A DNA stretch of 64,000 nucleotides from Rhynchopus sp. YZ270_cl-10 (Eukaryota; Euglenozoa; Diplonemea; Diplonemida; Diplonemidae): positions 868,001 to 932,000 of the forward strand of contig OZ037870.1 of NCBI GenBank assembly GCA_964035575.1, written 5' to 3'. Positions 20,284-31,358 of this stretch are shown here, piece by piece. Under the pieces are notes generated by a model. The model was not told the origin of the DNA, did no database searches, and was given only the letters and a program-made list of their open reading frames with translations. The position numbers were made by a program, and so were the translations under genes. Each line of letters begins with the position of its first letter. Position 1 is the stretch's first letter.

Positions 20284-23200
20284 ATGTCAGTGGTGACACC
20301 TGGGCTTGGTGGTACAGCTCCCGGTATGTCGTATGCACCGCCGCCTCCAGGCGTTCCAGGTGCGCCCCCAGCAGTGCCTGTGAGCATGCCGCCGCAGGAG
20401 GGGATGCCGCCGGCGCATGGTGATGGGTTGCCACCACCACCAGGGTTCCCGCCGATGCCGCCGATGCACCAGCATCACCATCAGCACCACCAGCATATGC
20501 ACCATCATCATCATGGGCATATGCATCATCACCAACACCACATGGTGCACCAGCATCAGCATCATATGCATATGCATCAGCACCAACATCAACAACACCA
20601 GCATCAGCATCAGCAGCATGCCTTCCCGCATATGCACCACCACCAGCACCACCAACACCAACACCAACACCACCACCCCCCTGCGGCCGTCCCCTTCCGC
20701 CCCCCAGCGCCTCTCTCGCTGCCCCCCTCCGGTGCACGTCCCACCATGATGATGGGCGGTGCGCTCCCCCCGCCATCATCAGTGCACCGCATGGTCGAGA
20801 TCGACCTAGGTGCGCACGTCCCCACACCGATCGACCTGCACAACGCAGCGCGGCCGTACGGTCTGTTGGAGAAGGTGACCATCAACAAGGACGCGATCTC
20901 GCAGTCGTACCACGCCTTTGTGACGTACTCTTCACCACGGGCTGCACAGCGCCTTAATGACAAGGAGGTGATCACTGTGGGGGACGTGCACTGTGAGGCA
21001 TGCATCAGCACGCAGTCTAGCCTATGCTCGCCGTACGACCGTCCAAGCACGTCTCTCTGGGTCGGGTTTGGCTCGCACGACCTGCAGCAAGACGACATCG
21101 GCAAAGCCTTTGCACAGGCAGGCGCAGGGAACGTCCAGAAGGTCGATCTCATCCACGCAGACCCCGCGAACACATACGCGATTGTCACCTTCTGTGCACT
21201 CGAGACTGCGCACCGTGCATTCCATGCAAACCCCCCTGTGCGCGTCAACAACATCGAAGCTTGGGTCGAATGGTTCCACCCAGGCGAGGCGCTCGGCTCT
21301 GCCACGGTATGCTCCCTACAAAACTTTTTTAAAAAACCTATACAACTTTCTACCCTATTTACAGTGCGCAAACGAGACAAGCCAGCCTGTTCCGGAGGAA
21401 TTGAGGAAGCTTGTATTCAACTTTGATGTGGGATGTCCGGCGATGGACGAGGAGATTATTGGGGCGCTTGAGGAGCAGGGGTTGGGGAAGTGCGACAAGG
21501 TGGCGATGAACATGCATGCGAAGGGCAAGGTTGCGTACGTCTGCTTCAACACCGTGGAGAACGCGACACGTTGCTTCGATATGTACACCCGCGGTGACTT
21601 TGTCCTCGACATCTGCACCGGACTCACACTCGACTGGGCCTGCAACACCCCTGAGGTCGAACTCGATCTTGTCGACGCGCAAGACGTTCCCATCAAGAAG
21701 GCAGCCAAGCCCTCCCTCCGCCTGCTCCTGACCTACCCCACCCGCGAGGCGCTTACGGAAATCGGAGGGTATGTTCTTAGCCAATACACTATCTTCATTT
21801 TCTTAGGATTCTGCCTATCAGGTGGCGATGCATCATTGATTATTTATTTGTTTTGAGTCTAGGATGGATCCTCCATCTGAAGCTATTCCTTACCATACCT
21901 CCCCTCCTCCTCCCCCCTCCACAGCTCTCAAGGCCTGAAGGCAGCGACAGAGAAGGTTGCCCCAGGTGGCATTGCTGACATCAGCTGCAGGGACAACATG
22001 GCGTGTATTAAATTCTTTCAGGTTGCGTATTCGATGAAGGTATGTATTTCCTCCCCCTCCCCATCGTTCTTTCTCATACTCTCTTTGATAGGTACGCAAT
22101 GCGATTCCGACGGATAGCAGTTTTGGTACTCCTGCGGCAGAGTACGGTGCGAGCCCTTGGGAGCATGAGGGGACGGATGACACGATTGTGATTGAGGAGA
22201 AGGAGGCGTCGTCGGGGCCGCAGCTGCCGCAGCTGTATGGATGCTGTGCACCGGAGCTGGCGCCGGCTAAGACGAGCAAGGCTCCTGTGGACGCGGCACT
22301 GCAACGTGAGATTGATCAGGTAGCTGAGGAGTACGCACGCACCGGGGTGGCGACAGTCGACTCAGAGCTCTGTCTCCGTGTCCCCCACGCTGGCTACTTC
22401 AAGCACAGAGTCGAATGGGCCAAGCAAGGTGTCTCCAAAAAGTCTCTCTCTGCACTCCAACGCCTCCGTGCTGCAGCAGAGAAGAAACCCACAGAGCACC
22501 GCAGGGGACCAAATGAGGTATATTTTTTTCCTCTGAAGTGTGTTTAGAAACCAGACAAAAAGAAAAGCCAACATTTGACTTATCCATTTCTTTTTCACAT
22601 CATTTCACTTTGCGCCACATCAGGATTTCACCTTTTGGGCTGCGTTCAACGAAAATAAGTCTTCTTTCCTTTTATCAAGTTATCAAGATCAGTTGGCGGG
22701 TATAATTGTCTGGTTTTTTTTCATTTTTATCATAATTTCACTGAAGGCCTCAGGGGGTGAAAAATTACGATAAAATACGAGAAACGCTCCCCCGACCATA
22801 CCACCTCCAAAATTCTATCAAAACTACAGTACAAAAACCCCGACGAGATTCCTTTCAACAACAGACAAAACATTCTTATCATCGACGAAACGAATTTGGT
22901 ATGCCCCCCCTTCCCCCTTTCCCCTCACCCTTCCTCTCCCCTCTCCCCCAAAAACCTCTTTTCTTCCAGACCTTCACCATCGCTTTGACACGCCTTTTGA
23001 ATAACGGAGAGAAGCTGGTTGTCACGACCAAACCAAAGAAGGAGGTTCTCCTCGAGCGCTACGACGGCGCTGAGGAACGCATGCAGAAGCTTTACGACCT
23101 GGGCGTCAAGATTGGGTACGGCTTCAACGTCACGAAGGGGAGCGAATACGAGGAGCTACCCACACCTGAGGAGAAGTTTGACGCGATCATTGTGAACTTC

Positions 23201-23890
23201 CCTGTCGTCACCCTCGGAGGCGCAGACGTAGACGAAGTACAGGAGAACCAACGCTACATCCGCAAAATCCTCAAACACTGCCCCACCGTCCTCACCTCCC
23301 GCGGCTGTGTCTACCTCACCCAACTCGACGGAGACGGCTACCGGGAATGGGAAACCAGCAAGCTGGGCCTCCTCGCCGAATCTGGCCTCCGTTTGGTCAA
23401 CAAATTCAACTTCCGCCGTTCGGAATACCCAGGCTACATCCCGGTCCTGCCAGAATTTGACCCTGCAGGGAGGTTCAAGGATGCAGTGACCTACGTCTTT
23501 GGGAAGAAGAAAAAATATGACGCCTACGACCCGCAAGAAGAACGTGAAATTGAATTTGAAAAGCTGAAAGAACGTAAACACAATAAACGTGACTCAACGG
23601 ATTCGAGTGATTCAGAGGAGCCGAGGAAGAAGAAAAAGAAGAAGAAGCGGAGGGACGAAGAAGTGGACGAAATCATGCAGATCGAAGCCCAGCCTCAAGA
23701 ACGCAAGGAAGTACGCGAAGAGAGAAGGGACGACCGCCGTGAACGTGACGACAGAGATCGCAGAGCTGGTGACAGAGGTGACGACAGAAGACGCGACCGT
23801 CGTGATGACGACCGTCGACGTGACGATCGTTACAGCAGACGTGACGACGACAGACGCAGAGATTACGACTACGACAGAAGAAGACGATAG
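20284..23890 (+). CDS. Four RRM-like domains joined to a BMT5-like (DUF2431) methyltransferase domain
   Basis: Proposed exons 20284-21306, 21365-21768, 21925-22039, 22092-22517, 22830-22898 and 22970-23890 (985 residues, all phases consistent). The N-terminus is Pro-rich, then about 90 residues rich in His and Gln. Four degenerate RRM-like units follow (starting near VEIDLGAHV, SLWVGFGSH, KLVFNFDVG and SLRLLLTYP), a PTBP/hnRNP L-like layout. The last two exons encode ILIIDETNL|TFTIALTRLL..., DAIIVNFPVV and FRRSEYPGY, matching the Rossmann-fold domain of BMT5-like rRNA uridine methyltransferases. The usual GEGDFSF motif is changed to DETNLTF, so catalysis is doubtful. The tail is Lys-rich then Arg/Asp repeats, as in splicing factors. 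No ATG occurs between 22517 and the methyltransferase exons, which supports one gene. The alternative is that the RRM gene stops at 22773 via an acceptor at 22746. Confidence 0.65.
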
Positions 23891-24260
23891 AAAGGACGCC
23901 ACCTTTTTATTGTTTCAAAAAATAAAAAAAACAAAATAGTGTTCACGTCCGTAGAGGCGTTAACGCGGAAGAGTATGAGGGGAAAAAAATCGAACAAAAT
24001 AATTGAGGGGAAATGGGATACAAAAAAAAAACGTTTCAAAAATCTTTTTAAAAAGGAGCACCGGATCATTGTCCGTCATTTTATTTTTGGGCTTTTCGTT
24101 TTCTAAAAAAACAATATGGGGAATGCAAAACAAAGGGGGCAATAACCACAAAAAGTGCGACATTTTTCCTCTTTCTCTCTCTTTCTCTCTCTCTCTCTCT
24201 CCCCCTTCTCCCTTCTCTCCTTTTTCATCTTTTTTTCCAGGCAAACCATTCTTCCACAAT
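23891..24260. other. Spacer before the CLC gene
   Basis: No gene. A CT microsatellite (about 24168-24206) and TTTTTTTCCAG (to 24240) precede the ATG by 20 nt. Confidence 0.45.
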
Positions 24261-27200
24261 ATGGCGTGGAAGAGATGGTCTGCTGCGCAAGGCATAACGG
24301 GGTACGGTTTGTTGGACCCTGGTGATACACCGAGCAGACGAAGGTCCGGGACGGACCCGACCGGATACACACAGCCTAGTGGTTTCGATGACCCTGAGGA
24401 AGAGGATTACTACATGTGGCGTGGGACTGGGTGGGAAAATGACACTATTGATGCGGATCTGGCACAGCGTCCTCCGCAGGCAACGCGGTTTGGGATGCGA
24501 GACATGGAGGCGAGGAAGATGGCACATCGCTTTACCGAAGCAGAGGAGCAACGCATGGAGAAGTTCGAATCCATAGATTATTGGACCCCAAATACAAGGC
24601 TGTATCGTGACAGTCTTGACGAAATGAAACGCAAAGGGCGTGGGCTAAAATGGTTAGTCTACGCACTAATCGGAATTTGTGTCGGGTTTTTTTCGTTCGT
24701 TTTGTTAAACACAATTGCCCTCCTTTCTTCAAAACGACGCAAGCTTTTTGAGTCAGCCTTGGCAGCTGATGCATGGTACGGATCGCATTGGGGCGCCTTT
24801 TCGATTTGGCTGTCGTTCTCCATTGTTTTGGTAGGGTGCTCCACGGGGCTGTGCGGGCTGTGGCCGCCTGGTGCTGGGTCGGGTGTACCAGACGTCATGG
24901 CGTATCTAAACGGTGTTACCTTTCCGAAGGTTTTCAACATTCGTACACTCCTGGCAAAGATCTTTTCCTGCGCATTGGCGGTTGCGGGGGGGCTTCCAGT
25001 AGGGCCGGAAGGGCCGATGATTCATATCGGTGCTTTAGTGGGTGCGGGGCTAGGAACGGGGCGGAGTAGAACGTTGAAGACAAGCTTCAAATTTATTGAT
25101 AATTTCCGCAACCCGAGGGATCACCGTGACTTCATTACTGGTGGCGCCTGCGCTGGGGTGGCATGCGCGTTTTCAGCGCCGATCGGAGGATTGCTCTTCG
25201 TTGTTGAGGAGATGAGCTCCTTCTTTTCAAAGAAGGCGCTTTGGATGGCGTTCTTCTCTTCGCTTATGGCGATTATTACGACGAATACTCTTACGTCAAA
25301 ATTTGAGGCCTGGCAGCTGCGTGAAAACCTTGTAACAAAGTGTACGGCAGGCGCAGCGTGGAACGCAGACTACACGATTCTGTTCAAAGCAAACTCGCTG
25401 CAAGACGTGAACCTCCTCTCCATCCCTTTTGTGGTCCTCCTGGGGGTCGTCTGTGGCCTCTTCGGTGCTTTGTTCACCTTCATCAACATCAAGGTAAACC
25501 GCTTCAGGATGTACCACGTCAACCGCTCCACGATGCGCAGGATGTTTGAACCGGTTCTCATCTTGCTGCTCTTCACTACCACATTCTATACCTTTGTCTC
25601 CGCACTGCCTTGCGAGGACAAACCTACCTACGACCTCAACGCAGGCACTAATGGTACTGGCAGACTTGAGTATTTTGATGTGATTTGCAAAAACCCCAAG
25701 AAGGAGTATCATCCACTAGGGACGTTGGTGTTTGCGTCAGCAGAGGATACGGTGAAGCTGCTGTTGAGGCGTGGCATGCCTGAAGAGCGTGCAGAGGGTG
25801 ACCCGCTGTTCGACTATGAAACGCTGGCGCTCTGGTTCCTGGTGTACTTCTTTTTTGCCTGCTGGTGTGCGGGTACGTACCTCTCCTCGGGTCTTGTGAT
25901 TCCCATGCTCATCATTGGCAGCTCGCTTGGTCGATTCTTCGGTCTCCTAGTGTCGGACCTTATTCAAAAGGTTGTAGGCGAAAACTGTTACGGTGTCGAC
26001 GGCTGGGTGGACCCAGGGGTCTTCGCGCTGTTTGGGGCAGCGGGGTTCTTCGCAGGGGTGAGTCGTCTGAGCTTCTCGCTTTGTGTTATTATTGTGGAAA
26101 TTACGTATGTTTTGGAATATTATGATAAGAATCTCAAGAAGCGGACCTTTTTTTGTGCTTTTGGAATTTACCTATGTTTCGGTGCTCTGTGTGAACCCGG
26201 TGGGTGTTTAGGATGGTTGTTGAGATAAAAAGCAAAACCTATAAACCCGTAAATATTTCACAGAGGTGACATCCCGCATTTGCCGAATGTGATGATCTGT
26301 GCGATGGTTGCAAAGCAGGTGGCAGACTACTTCACCCACCCGCTGTATCATGCGTTGCTAGAGCTGCGATGTGTGCCCTTCCTAGACTTCGTATGTTCAT
26401 AGCTGTTCTTTTCGTCCCCTTTTTTATGCACGGACCCATCACATCCCAATACAGGACATCCATCTGCCGTATTTGGACTGCTACACTGCGAAGGATTTGA
26501 TCAAGAACAACGGCAGGCTTGTCACCATGAATACTAAGGTATGTTGCGACTTCTTCACTTTGTCAATTTAGAATAATTGACCTTTCTTGACCACTTCCAC
26601 ACTTCCACACTTCTACACTGCACACTCCACGTTGCTCTCTCTTTACTCAAACAACCCCATCTTACAGGAAACTGTTGCCAACATCATCCGCTGTCTCTAC
26701 GACAACCCGCACAACGCGTTCCCCGTTGTGACGCAACACCCGGACTTCCACACAGACGGCGCGGGTGTTCTGCGCGGGACTGTCCTGCGCAGCAACCTCG
26801 AGCAGCTGCTGTGGTACCTCGACGACTGCGAGCAGTCGGGCGAGGTGCCTCGCTTGGTATGGCTCCCTTACCCACCCCCTCCACACCACAACCACCTGAA
26901 CTCACCCACCTACCCACAGGACTACAAATCCCTCGTCGCCATCCGCGAACGTATGTTCTGGGAACGTCTCCGCGGTCTGCCCTTCAAAGACGAAATCCCA
27001 GACCACCTGGCAGGACGTAGCATCGACCTGATGCCGCTCACCAACACCTCTGCGTTCTCTGTTCCCGATACGTTCAGCATCAGCGCAAGCTATTTGCTGT
27101 TCCGTGGGATGGGTCTGCGCCACGTGGTTGTTGTGAACAAATTCAACAGCGTGGTGGGGATGTTGACACGCAAGGACCTTATCGGTCATACCATCATCAA

Positions 27201-27807
27201 GAACACCATCGAAAGCACGACCTCATTGTACGACGGGACCGAGGACGGCGCTTCGCAGCAGAACCATACCCTGAGGGAAAGCGACTTCACAAAGGAGGTG
27301 ATGTCACGCCCAATGAGCGAACGCAAGCTGCATGCCCTCATGCGGCAGGGGTACCTAACATCGTCTCGGAGTGTAACACCTCATTCGCAATGCGGATCTG
27401 ACTATGGAGACAATACACGGTCTTTGCCTCGCGAATTTTCTACGCAAAGTGCGCGCGAATACCCACCCGCGCATCGACACGATTCTTCACCCTTCACTCA
27501 AGCAAAGCTGCGTAGTAACAGTCACAGTGTCCACAGAAGTCTGAGAGAGGATTCGCTGATGTCCTTGGGTGGCAATAATAGCTTTACGGTACGGCAATCA
27601 GGAGAGGCCATTCAGAATATGCGTCGGGGAAGGCGCAATGCGATTGATGGGTTGGAGCCTACCCATCTTGAAGCATCGTGTTCGTCACCAACCTCTCCGT
27701 CATCACCTCAGAGGGGTGCGGCATTGCACATCGACGCAAGCAATCTCAACACAGATTCCTGCGAAACCGAATCTCTTGGTGCTGAGGTAGGGATGGGCCC
27801 TCAATGA
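24261..27807 (+). CDS. CLC-family chloride/proton exchanger
   Basis: Exons 24261-26104, 26264-26390, 26455-26538, 26668-26856 and 26920-27807 (1043 residues). An acidic cytosolic N-terminus (about 1-130) leads into the CLC membrane domain with its three signature segments: GSGVPD (about 206-211), GPEGP with the external gating glutamate Glu250, and SSGLVIP (about 540-546). Glu316-Glu317 in FVVEEM match the internal proton glutamate of exchangers, so this is probably an antiporter of an internal compartment rather than a channel. After the last helices come VPFLDF and two CBS domains (about 690-760 and 795-830), the second ending GMGLRHVVVVNKFNSVVGMLTR... in typical CLC fashion. The C-terminal 200 residues are Ser/Arg-rich and look disordered. 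All four introns begin GTAT. The first splice joins VEIT to GDIPHLP in good agreement with the family. Confidence 0.93.
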
Positions 27808-28033
27808 GGTTGTTTAATATGCCGGTTCTGAAATTTTTAAAAAAAAAAAAGTATAAAAAAAGTGTGGGGGTACCAAGGTGATTGTCGTGTTGGGGTAATA
27901 TGGGGATTTTTATTGTCAATTTTTCAATTTGTCAAGGAAGAATTTAAAAAGTGTGTTTTTTTTGTATTTCATTGTCCCCCCCCGCGTCCTCCCATATGAA
28001 CCCTCTCGGGGTTTGTGTGTATGTTTAAAGCTA

Positions 28034-28188
28034 AACCCCCCTCTCGTATAATATTTACATAAAGTTATGTAAATAATAGGCGTGTTGTTAGTGATAGGCG
28101 TGTTTTTGGTCGAAACCACGTCATTTTTGTTAATAACACGCGTGTGTTAATAATACGCGTATGTAAATGTTATACGGGAGGGGGGGTT
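28034..28188. mobile_element. Small MITE with TA target duplication
   Basis: Ends read AACCCCCCTC-CGTATAA-ATTTACAT and its complement, flanked by TA (28032-28033 and 28189-28190). The interior has repeated GGCGTGTT and ACGCGTGTGTT motifs that also partly pair. At 155 bp it is non-coding. Confidence 0.65.
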
Positions 28189-28621
28189 TACTTCATAATT
28201 TTTGACTGGGTGCTTGCTTCTCATCCCTAACTGTGATCACATTAGGTTCACTTTTTTTCGTCTTTTTTTGTGCAAAAAGGCGATCAATTCTTGTATTTGG
28301 GGGTGTTCTTGTGACAATATAAATCGAATGAACAGGTATTGTGATGTGCCCTTGTTTAGGGCTGTACATTTGTGTGTTGCATTAACATCACCGAGAAACT
28401 GTGTTTTAGCACGTTTCAACTACTCTGTGTGTTAGATAAAACCATTTGTACGCCATCTTCCCGTGTGTGTTGTGTGTTGATATCAAATCCATTGTGACGG
28501 TTGACTAGGGGCATTTTTTTTTCCTCGAAGCCAACAGAGCAGTCGCCCCCGCGAAAGAAGCGGAATATGTGCACCAAGATGCCATATTCATCATTCAAAA
28601 TTTTTTCTTTCTTTGCTTTTT

Positions 28622-28651
28622 TGACAGCGAGACTTAGTATCATCTTATTTT
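28622..28651 (+). repeat. Hairpin family A, degenerate copy
   Basis: GACAGCGAGACTTAGTATCATCTTAT. Only the loop GAGA and the 3' arm with its TCATCTT tail are clear. Confidence 0.4.
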
Positions 28652-28667
28652 CGTTTTTTTTCTCTCT

Positions 28668-28715
28668 ATAAATTGTTGGAATAGTGTAGTTGCGGTGCAC
28701 CACTGTCTTTCTTCC
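28668..28715 (-). repeat. Hairpin family B, minus-strand copy
   Basis: On the minus strand it reads AGACAGTGGTGCACCGCAAC, TACACTATTCCAACAATTTAT. This is the one clear member found in the orientation opposite to the genes. Confidence 0.5.
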
Positions 28716-28914
28716 TTTTAGCGGTGAGGTGAAGAATAAGAACACAAGAACCATCTGGAACTGGGGAAAGGGGGGCTTTTTTTTTTCGAAATATTTTCTG
28801 AACGCGAAGAGCTGGCGTATACAGTTCGAACTTTCTATTTTTATTGAGGTGGTGAAGCATCTCTGAGTCTTTCATCTTTGCTGATCATTATGTTATATTG
28901 TGGTGTCACTCCCC

Positions 28915-29060
28915 GGCAGGTGAGCATCCGTCGTGGTAACCGTGTGCATACCAATGAAGTGCTCTCTGGGGTTTCGATAACCCCACGGAGAACCAATGTC
29001 CTGCGTCCACCGATGCACGGTGAGGCGTTTGCACGTTGCACTTCTCTTTTCTTTATGTTT
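28915..29060 (+). repeat. Dispersed repeat family E, copy 3, with preceding hairpin
   Basis: GGGGTT-TCGAT-AACCCC forms a small perfect hairpin near 28969. It is followed by CCTGCGTCC...GGTGAGGCGTTTGCAC and CACTTCTCTTTT, matching 16590. Confidence 0.5.
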
Positions 29061-29194
29061 CATTGTGGTGTCCCTCCCCAGGCAAGACAAGTCGCCCCTA
29101 TCTAGGGGGGTTGTAAGAAAGTTGTAATAACTTTCTTCCCAAGATACCAAACTAAAAAAAACCAACCCAAAAAAAAAGGGGGGCAAAAAAAAAC

Positions 29195-29470
29195 AAAACT
29201 ATCTGAGAATCGACTCCTGCGTTGCGGTTATTGTGAGCAACGAGCCAAATTTGTGCTTCGTTCAAAGTCATCTTTTCTATTCCATTGAAGGGGTTTTGTG
29301 CCTTTTGGGCAACTGCTTTGTTTAGAATACAATGGCAAGCATCTGTGAAGGAATCTATTCGCGGAATGCCATTGCCACGATGACAGAGCCCGTAAACCCA
29401 TAAGGGCATACCATCAATAGTCCTTTGGTGTGCGATGTTTGCGCTCGATACCCTCAGTTTAGCTTTTTTT
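29195..29470 (-). pseudogene. Coding-like fragment, unrecognised
   Basis: About 85 codons stay open on the minus strand, with ordinary amino-acid composition unlike the poly-F/poly-K frames around it (for example MPLWVYGLCHRGNGIP and MTLNEAQIWLVAHNNRNAG). It ends in a poly-T tract and has no clear start. It could be a remnant of a mobile element or a gene fragment. I recognise no family. Confidence 0.35.
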
Positions 29471-29495
29471 TATTTTGAAAAGTTTATTGCGTTCG

Positions 29496-29530
29496 AAGGT
29501 GACTAAGCATAGAGGCTTAGGGTCATCTTC
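29496..29530 (+). repeat. Hairpin family A, copy 7
   Basis: AAGGTGACTAAGCATAGAGG then CTTAGGGTCATCTT, TAAACTTTTC. Canonical stem and tail. Confidence 0.75.
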
Positions 29531-29560
29531 TAAACTTTTCTGTCTTTTTGCTCTGTTGAT

Positions 29561-29596
29561 AAGATGACTAATCAGAGTGTACCTTAGACTCATCTT
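29561..29596 (+). repeat. Hairpin family A, copy 8
   Basis: AAGATGACTAATCAGAGTG then TACCTTAGACTCATCTT. The outer stem AAGATGA/TCATCTT is perfect Watson-Crick here (G-U in most copies), while the inner stem is weakened. Confidence 0.65.
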
Positions 29597-29695
29597 GCAT
29601 TTTTTTTTTCCCCATTTTTCCAGGCAACTTTATTTATTTGATGGAGTGGCTGTGGCGGTGCATGCCCAACGCTCCTTCCAGAGAAAAAAAGAAAT

Positions 29696-29752
29696 TAGTA
29701 GAGCACACTCTAGGGTGGCTACACTAATACAACCAAGTTTTCAAAAAAAAAA
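29696..29752 (+). repeat. Hairpin family B1, copy 3
   Basis: TTAGTAGAGCACACTCTAG-GTGGCTACACTAAT, CAACCAAGTTTTC, then an A run. Near-identical to 17736. Confidence 0.75.
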
Positions 29753-29970
29753 CAAAACGTAACCAAGAGGAACAGGGTGGCTGTTTCTACTGTGACATCC
29801 CTCCCCATAACGCGTCCTATTTGTGAGAAAGTCTCGCCGCCGTGGTGATGTGCCGAACAGATTGGTGAAAAAGATGGTGATATTGTTGTACTCCATCTTC
29901 CGGGTGGCGAGCCAAAATCCTAATCCCTAATAATAAGTTTGTTCACGTGTGGCGCTTCCGTATTTTTTTT

Positions 29971-30003
29971 GGTGGCTAAGCAACGAAGCTTAGGTTCCTC
30001 ATT
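29971..30003 (+). repeat. Hairpin family A, copy 9
   Basis: GGTGGCTAAGCAACGAAGCTTAG then GTTCCTCATT. Stem intact, tail diverged. Confidence 0.6.
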
Positions 30004-30448
30004 TAGTTCTTCTCATACTGTCTTGTAAGCAAGTATTATGAATCCAGTTTTTCTGCGATTCTAAACTTTGTGTGTTTTGCCGAGAGTTAATGTTTGTTTG
30101 TTACAAAGAAAGAAAATCCACAAAAAAATAAAATACTCTGCAATCTAAATTGTGCTTGGTACCAACAAAAAAAATATGAAAACATGGGGTCAGCAAAGGT
30201 TGCATGGAGTTGTCAGCAACGGGAGGTCGAACGAAAAAAAAACAAAAATACAAAGGGAACACCCCTCCCTCTGTGAGAGCAAAAAAAAATAGCAAAAAAA
30301 AAACTTCATAAAAAAACCCATTCAAAAACCCTGTGGCTGTGGTCTCGTTGTGTATTCCCAATACAGATTTAGTGACTTTTTTTTCACTACTGCAAGGTTC
30401 GATACTTTTATCTTTCAAGCTTTACGTACGCTGTCCTTTTTTTTTTCC

Positions 30449-30484
30449 AAGATGGCTAAGCACAGTGGGGCTTATGTTCATCTT
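30449..30484 (+). repeat. Hairpin family A, copy 10
   Basis: AAGATGGCTAAGCACAGTGG then GGCTTATGTTCATCTT. The outer stem is AAGATG/TTCATCTT. Confidence 0.7.
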
Positions 30485-30556
30485 GACCAACTTTTCCTTC
30501 TCCCCCCCCAAGTCAGGAAAGAACCTCCGCCTATCTCGAGTCCAAAAAAAAAATCA

Positions 30557-30618
30557 TAGTGAAGACTGTCTGGATGGCAGCTACACTATGCCAACAGATT
30601 ATCAAAAGAAAAAAAAGT
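30557..30618 (+). repeat. Hairpin family B copy
   Basis: GAAGACTGTCTGGATGGCAG, CTACACTATGCCAAC, AGATTATC and an A run. TCTG-GGC pairs with GCC-CAGA. Confidence 0.55.
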
Positions 30619-30864
30619 GCGTTTTCCGGAATGGTGAAGACTGTGCACTAAACGAACAGAGTATTTTTTTTAAAAAAATACACAAACCACACATGGCAAA
30701 ATGTGATAGCCTCTCAAACGAGCGAGCCCAAGACCCCTTCGGCGTATCAATCTTCTTCTTTGTGGGGTCCTTATTTTTCATCTCTTTGGTTGCGCGTTTC
30801 AGTGTGTTTTTTTTTTTTTTTTTTTTTCCCCTTCATATTTTTTTCTACTCCAAAACCTTCTTTT

Positions 30865-30898
30865 GGTGACTAAGCACTACAAGGCTTTGGATTTTCTT
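30865..30898 (+). repeat. Hairpin family A, copy 11
   Basis: GGTGACTAAGCACTACAAGG then CTTTGGATTTTCTT. The 5' half is canonical, the 3' half diverged. Confidence 0.55.
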
Positions 30899-31125
30899 TA
30901 AAAAAACCTCATTATTTTATTTTCTTTTTTGTCATTTTGTGTCCTCAAAAGCGTGTCAAAACCCAACAAACCTCTCCCCCGCATCTTTTTCCCCCCACTC
31001 ACACTCTCTCCCTCTCCCTATCCCCCTACTCTTCCACACAGATCCCCCTCCCCTTTCCCCCCCATTTTTTGTTTTTTGCAGAGGCTTTCGTTGTTCAAAT
31101 TTTCTCTCTCTCTCTCTCTTTCTTC

Positions 31126-31157
31126 GGTGACTGAACACGAGAAGCTTATCGCCTTTA
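31126..31157 (+). repeat. Hairpin family A, copy 12
   Basis: GGTGACTGAACACGAGAAGC then TTATCGCCTTTATAA. Loop ACGAGA kept. It follows a CT microsatellite. Confidence 0.5.
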
Positions 31158-31172
31158 TAAACCTTCCTTCTT

Positions 31173-31211
31173 AAGGTGACTAAGCACCGAGTTTTTAGCT
31201 TAGGTTCATCC
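31173..31211 (+). repeat. Hairpin family A, copy 13
   Basis: AAGGTGACTAAGCACCGAG, a TTTTT insertion in the loop, then AGCTTAGGTTCATC. Full stem with an enlarged loop. Confidence 0.65.
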
Positions 31212-31295
31212 AACAACCTTTCTTTTTTCCCCCCTTTAGGTACACTACCACAAGAGTGTATTTAAACCTTCGTTTATTTCTTTCTTTCTTTTGAT

Positions 31296-31330
31296 AAGGT
31301 GACTAAGCACGAGAGGCTTAGGATCATCTT
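31296..31330 (+). repeat. Hairpin family A, copy 14 (consensus-like)
   Basis: AAGGTGACTAAGCACGAGAG then GCTTAGGATCATCTT, ATAAACTTTTC. It ends 28 nt before ATG 31359, so it may lie in the 5' UTR or promoter of the orphan gene. Confidence 0.75.
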
Positions 31331-31358
31331 ATAAACTTTTCTTTTTTTTTTTTAAACC

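Larger units (their letters stand above)
27808..31358. other. 3.5-kb repeat-rich spacer
   Basis: No intact gene. It contains a TA-flanked MITE, many hairpins of families A, B and E (at least nine family A copies, most of them in 29.4-31.4 kb), and a short coding-like fragment on the minus strand. Confidence 0.55.

Noticed and set aside
22518-22773. RRM gene ending separately at 22773 through an acceptor at 22746
   Set aside because: Possible, but it would leave the methyltransferase exons without any ATG. Kept only as the alternative model.
30333-30869. 178-codon open frame
   Set aside because: It crosses family A and B hairpins and long T runs, giving poly-F and poly-K, with no protein-like core.
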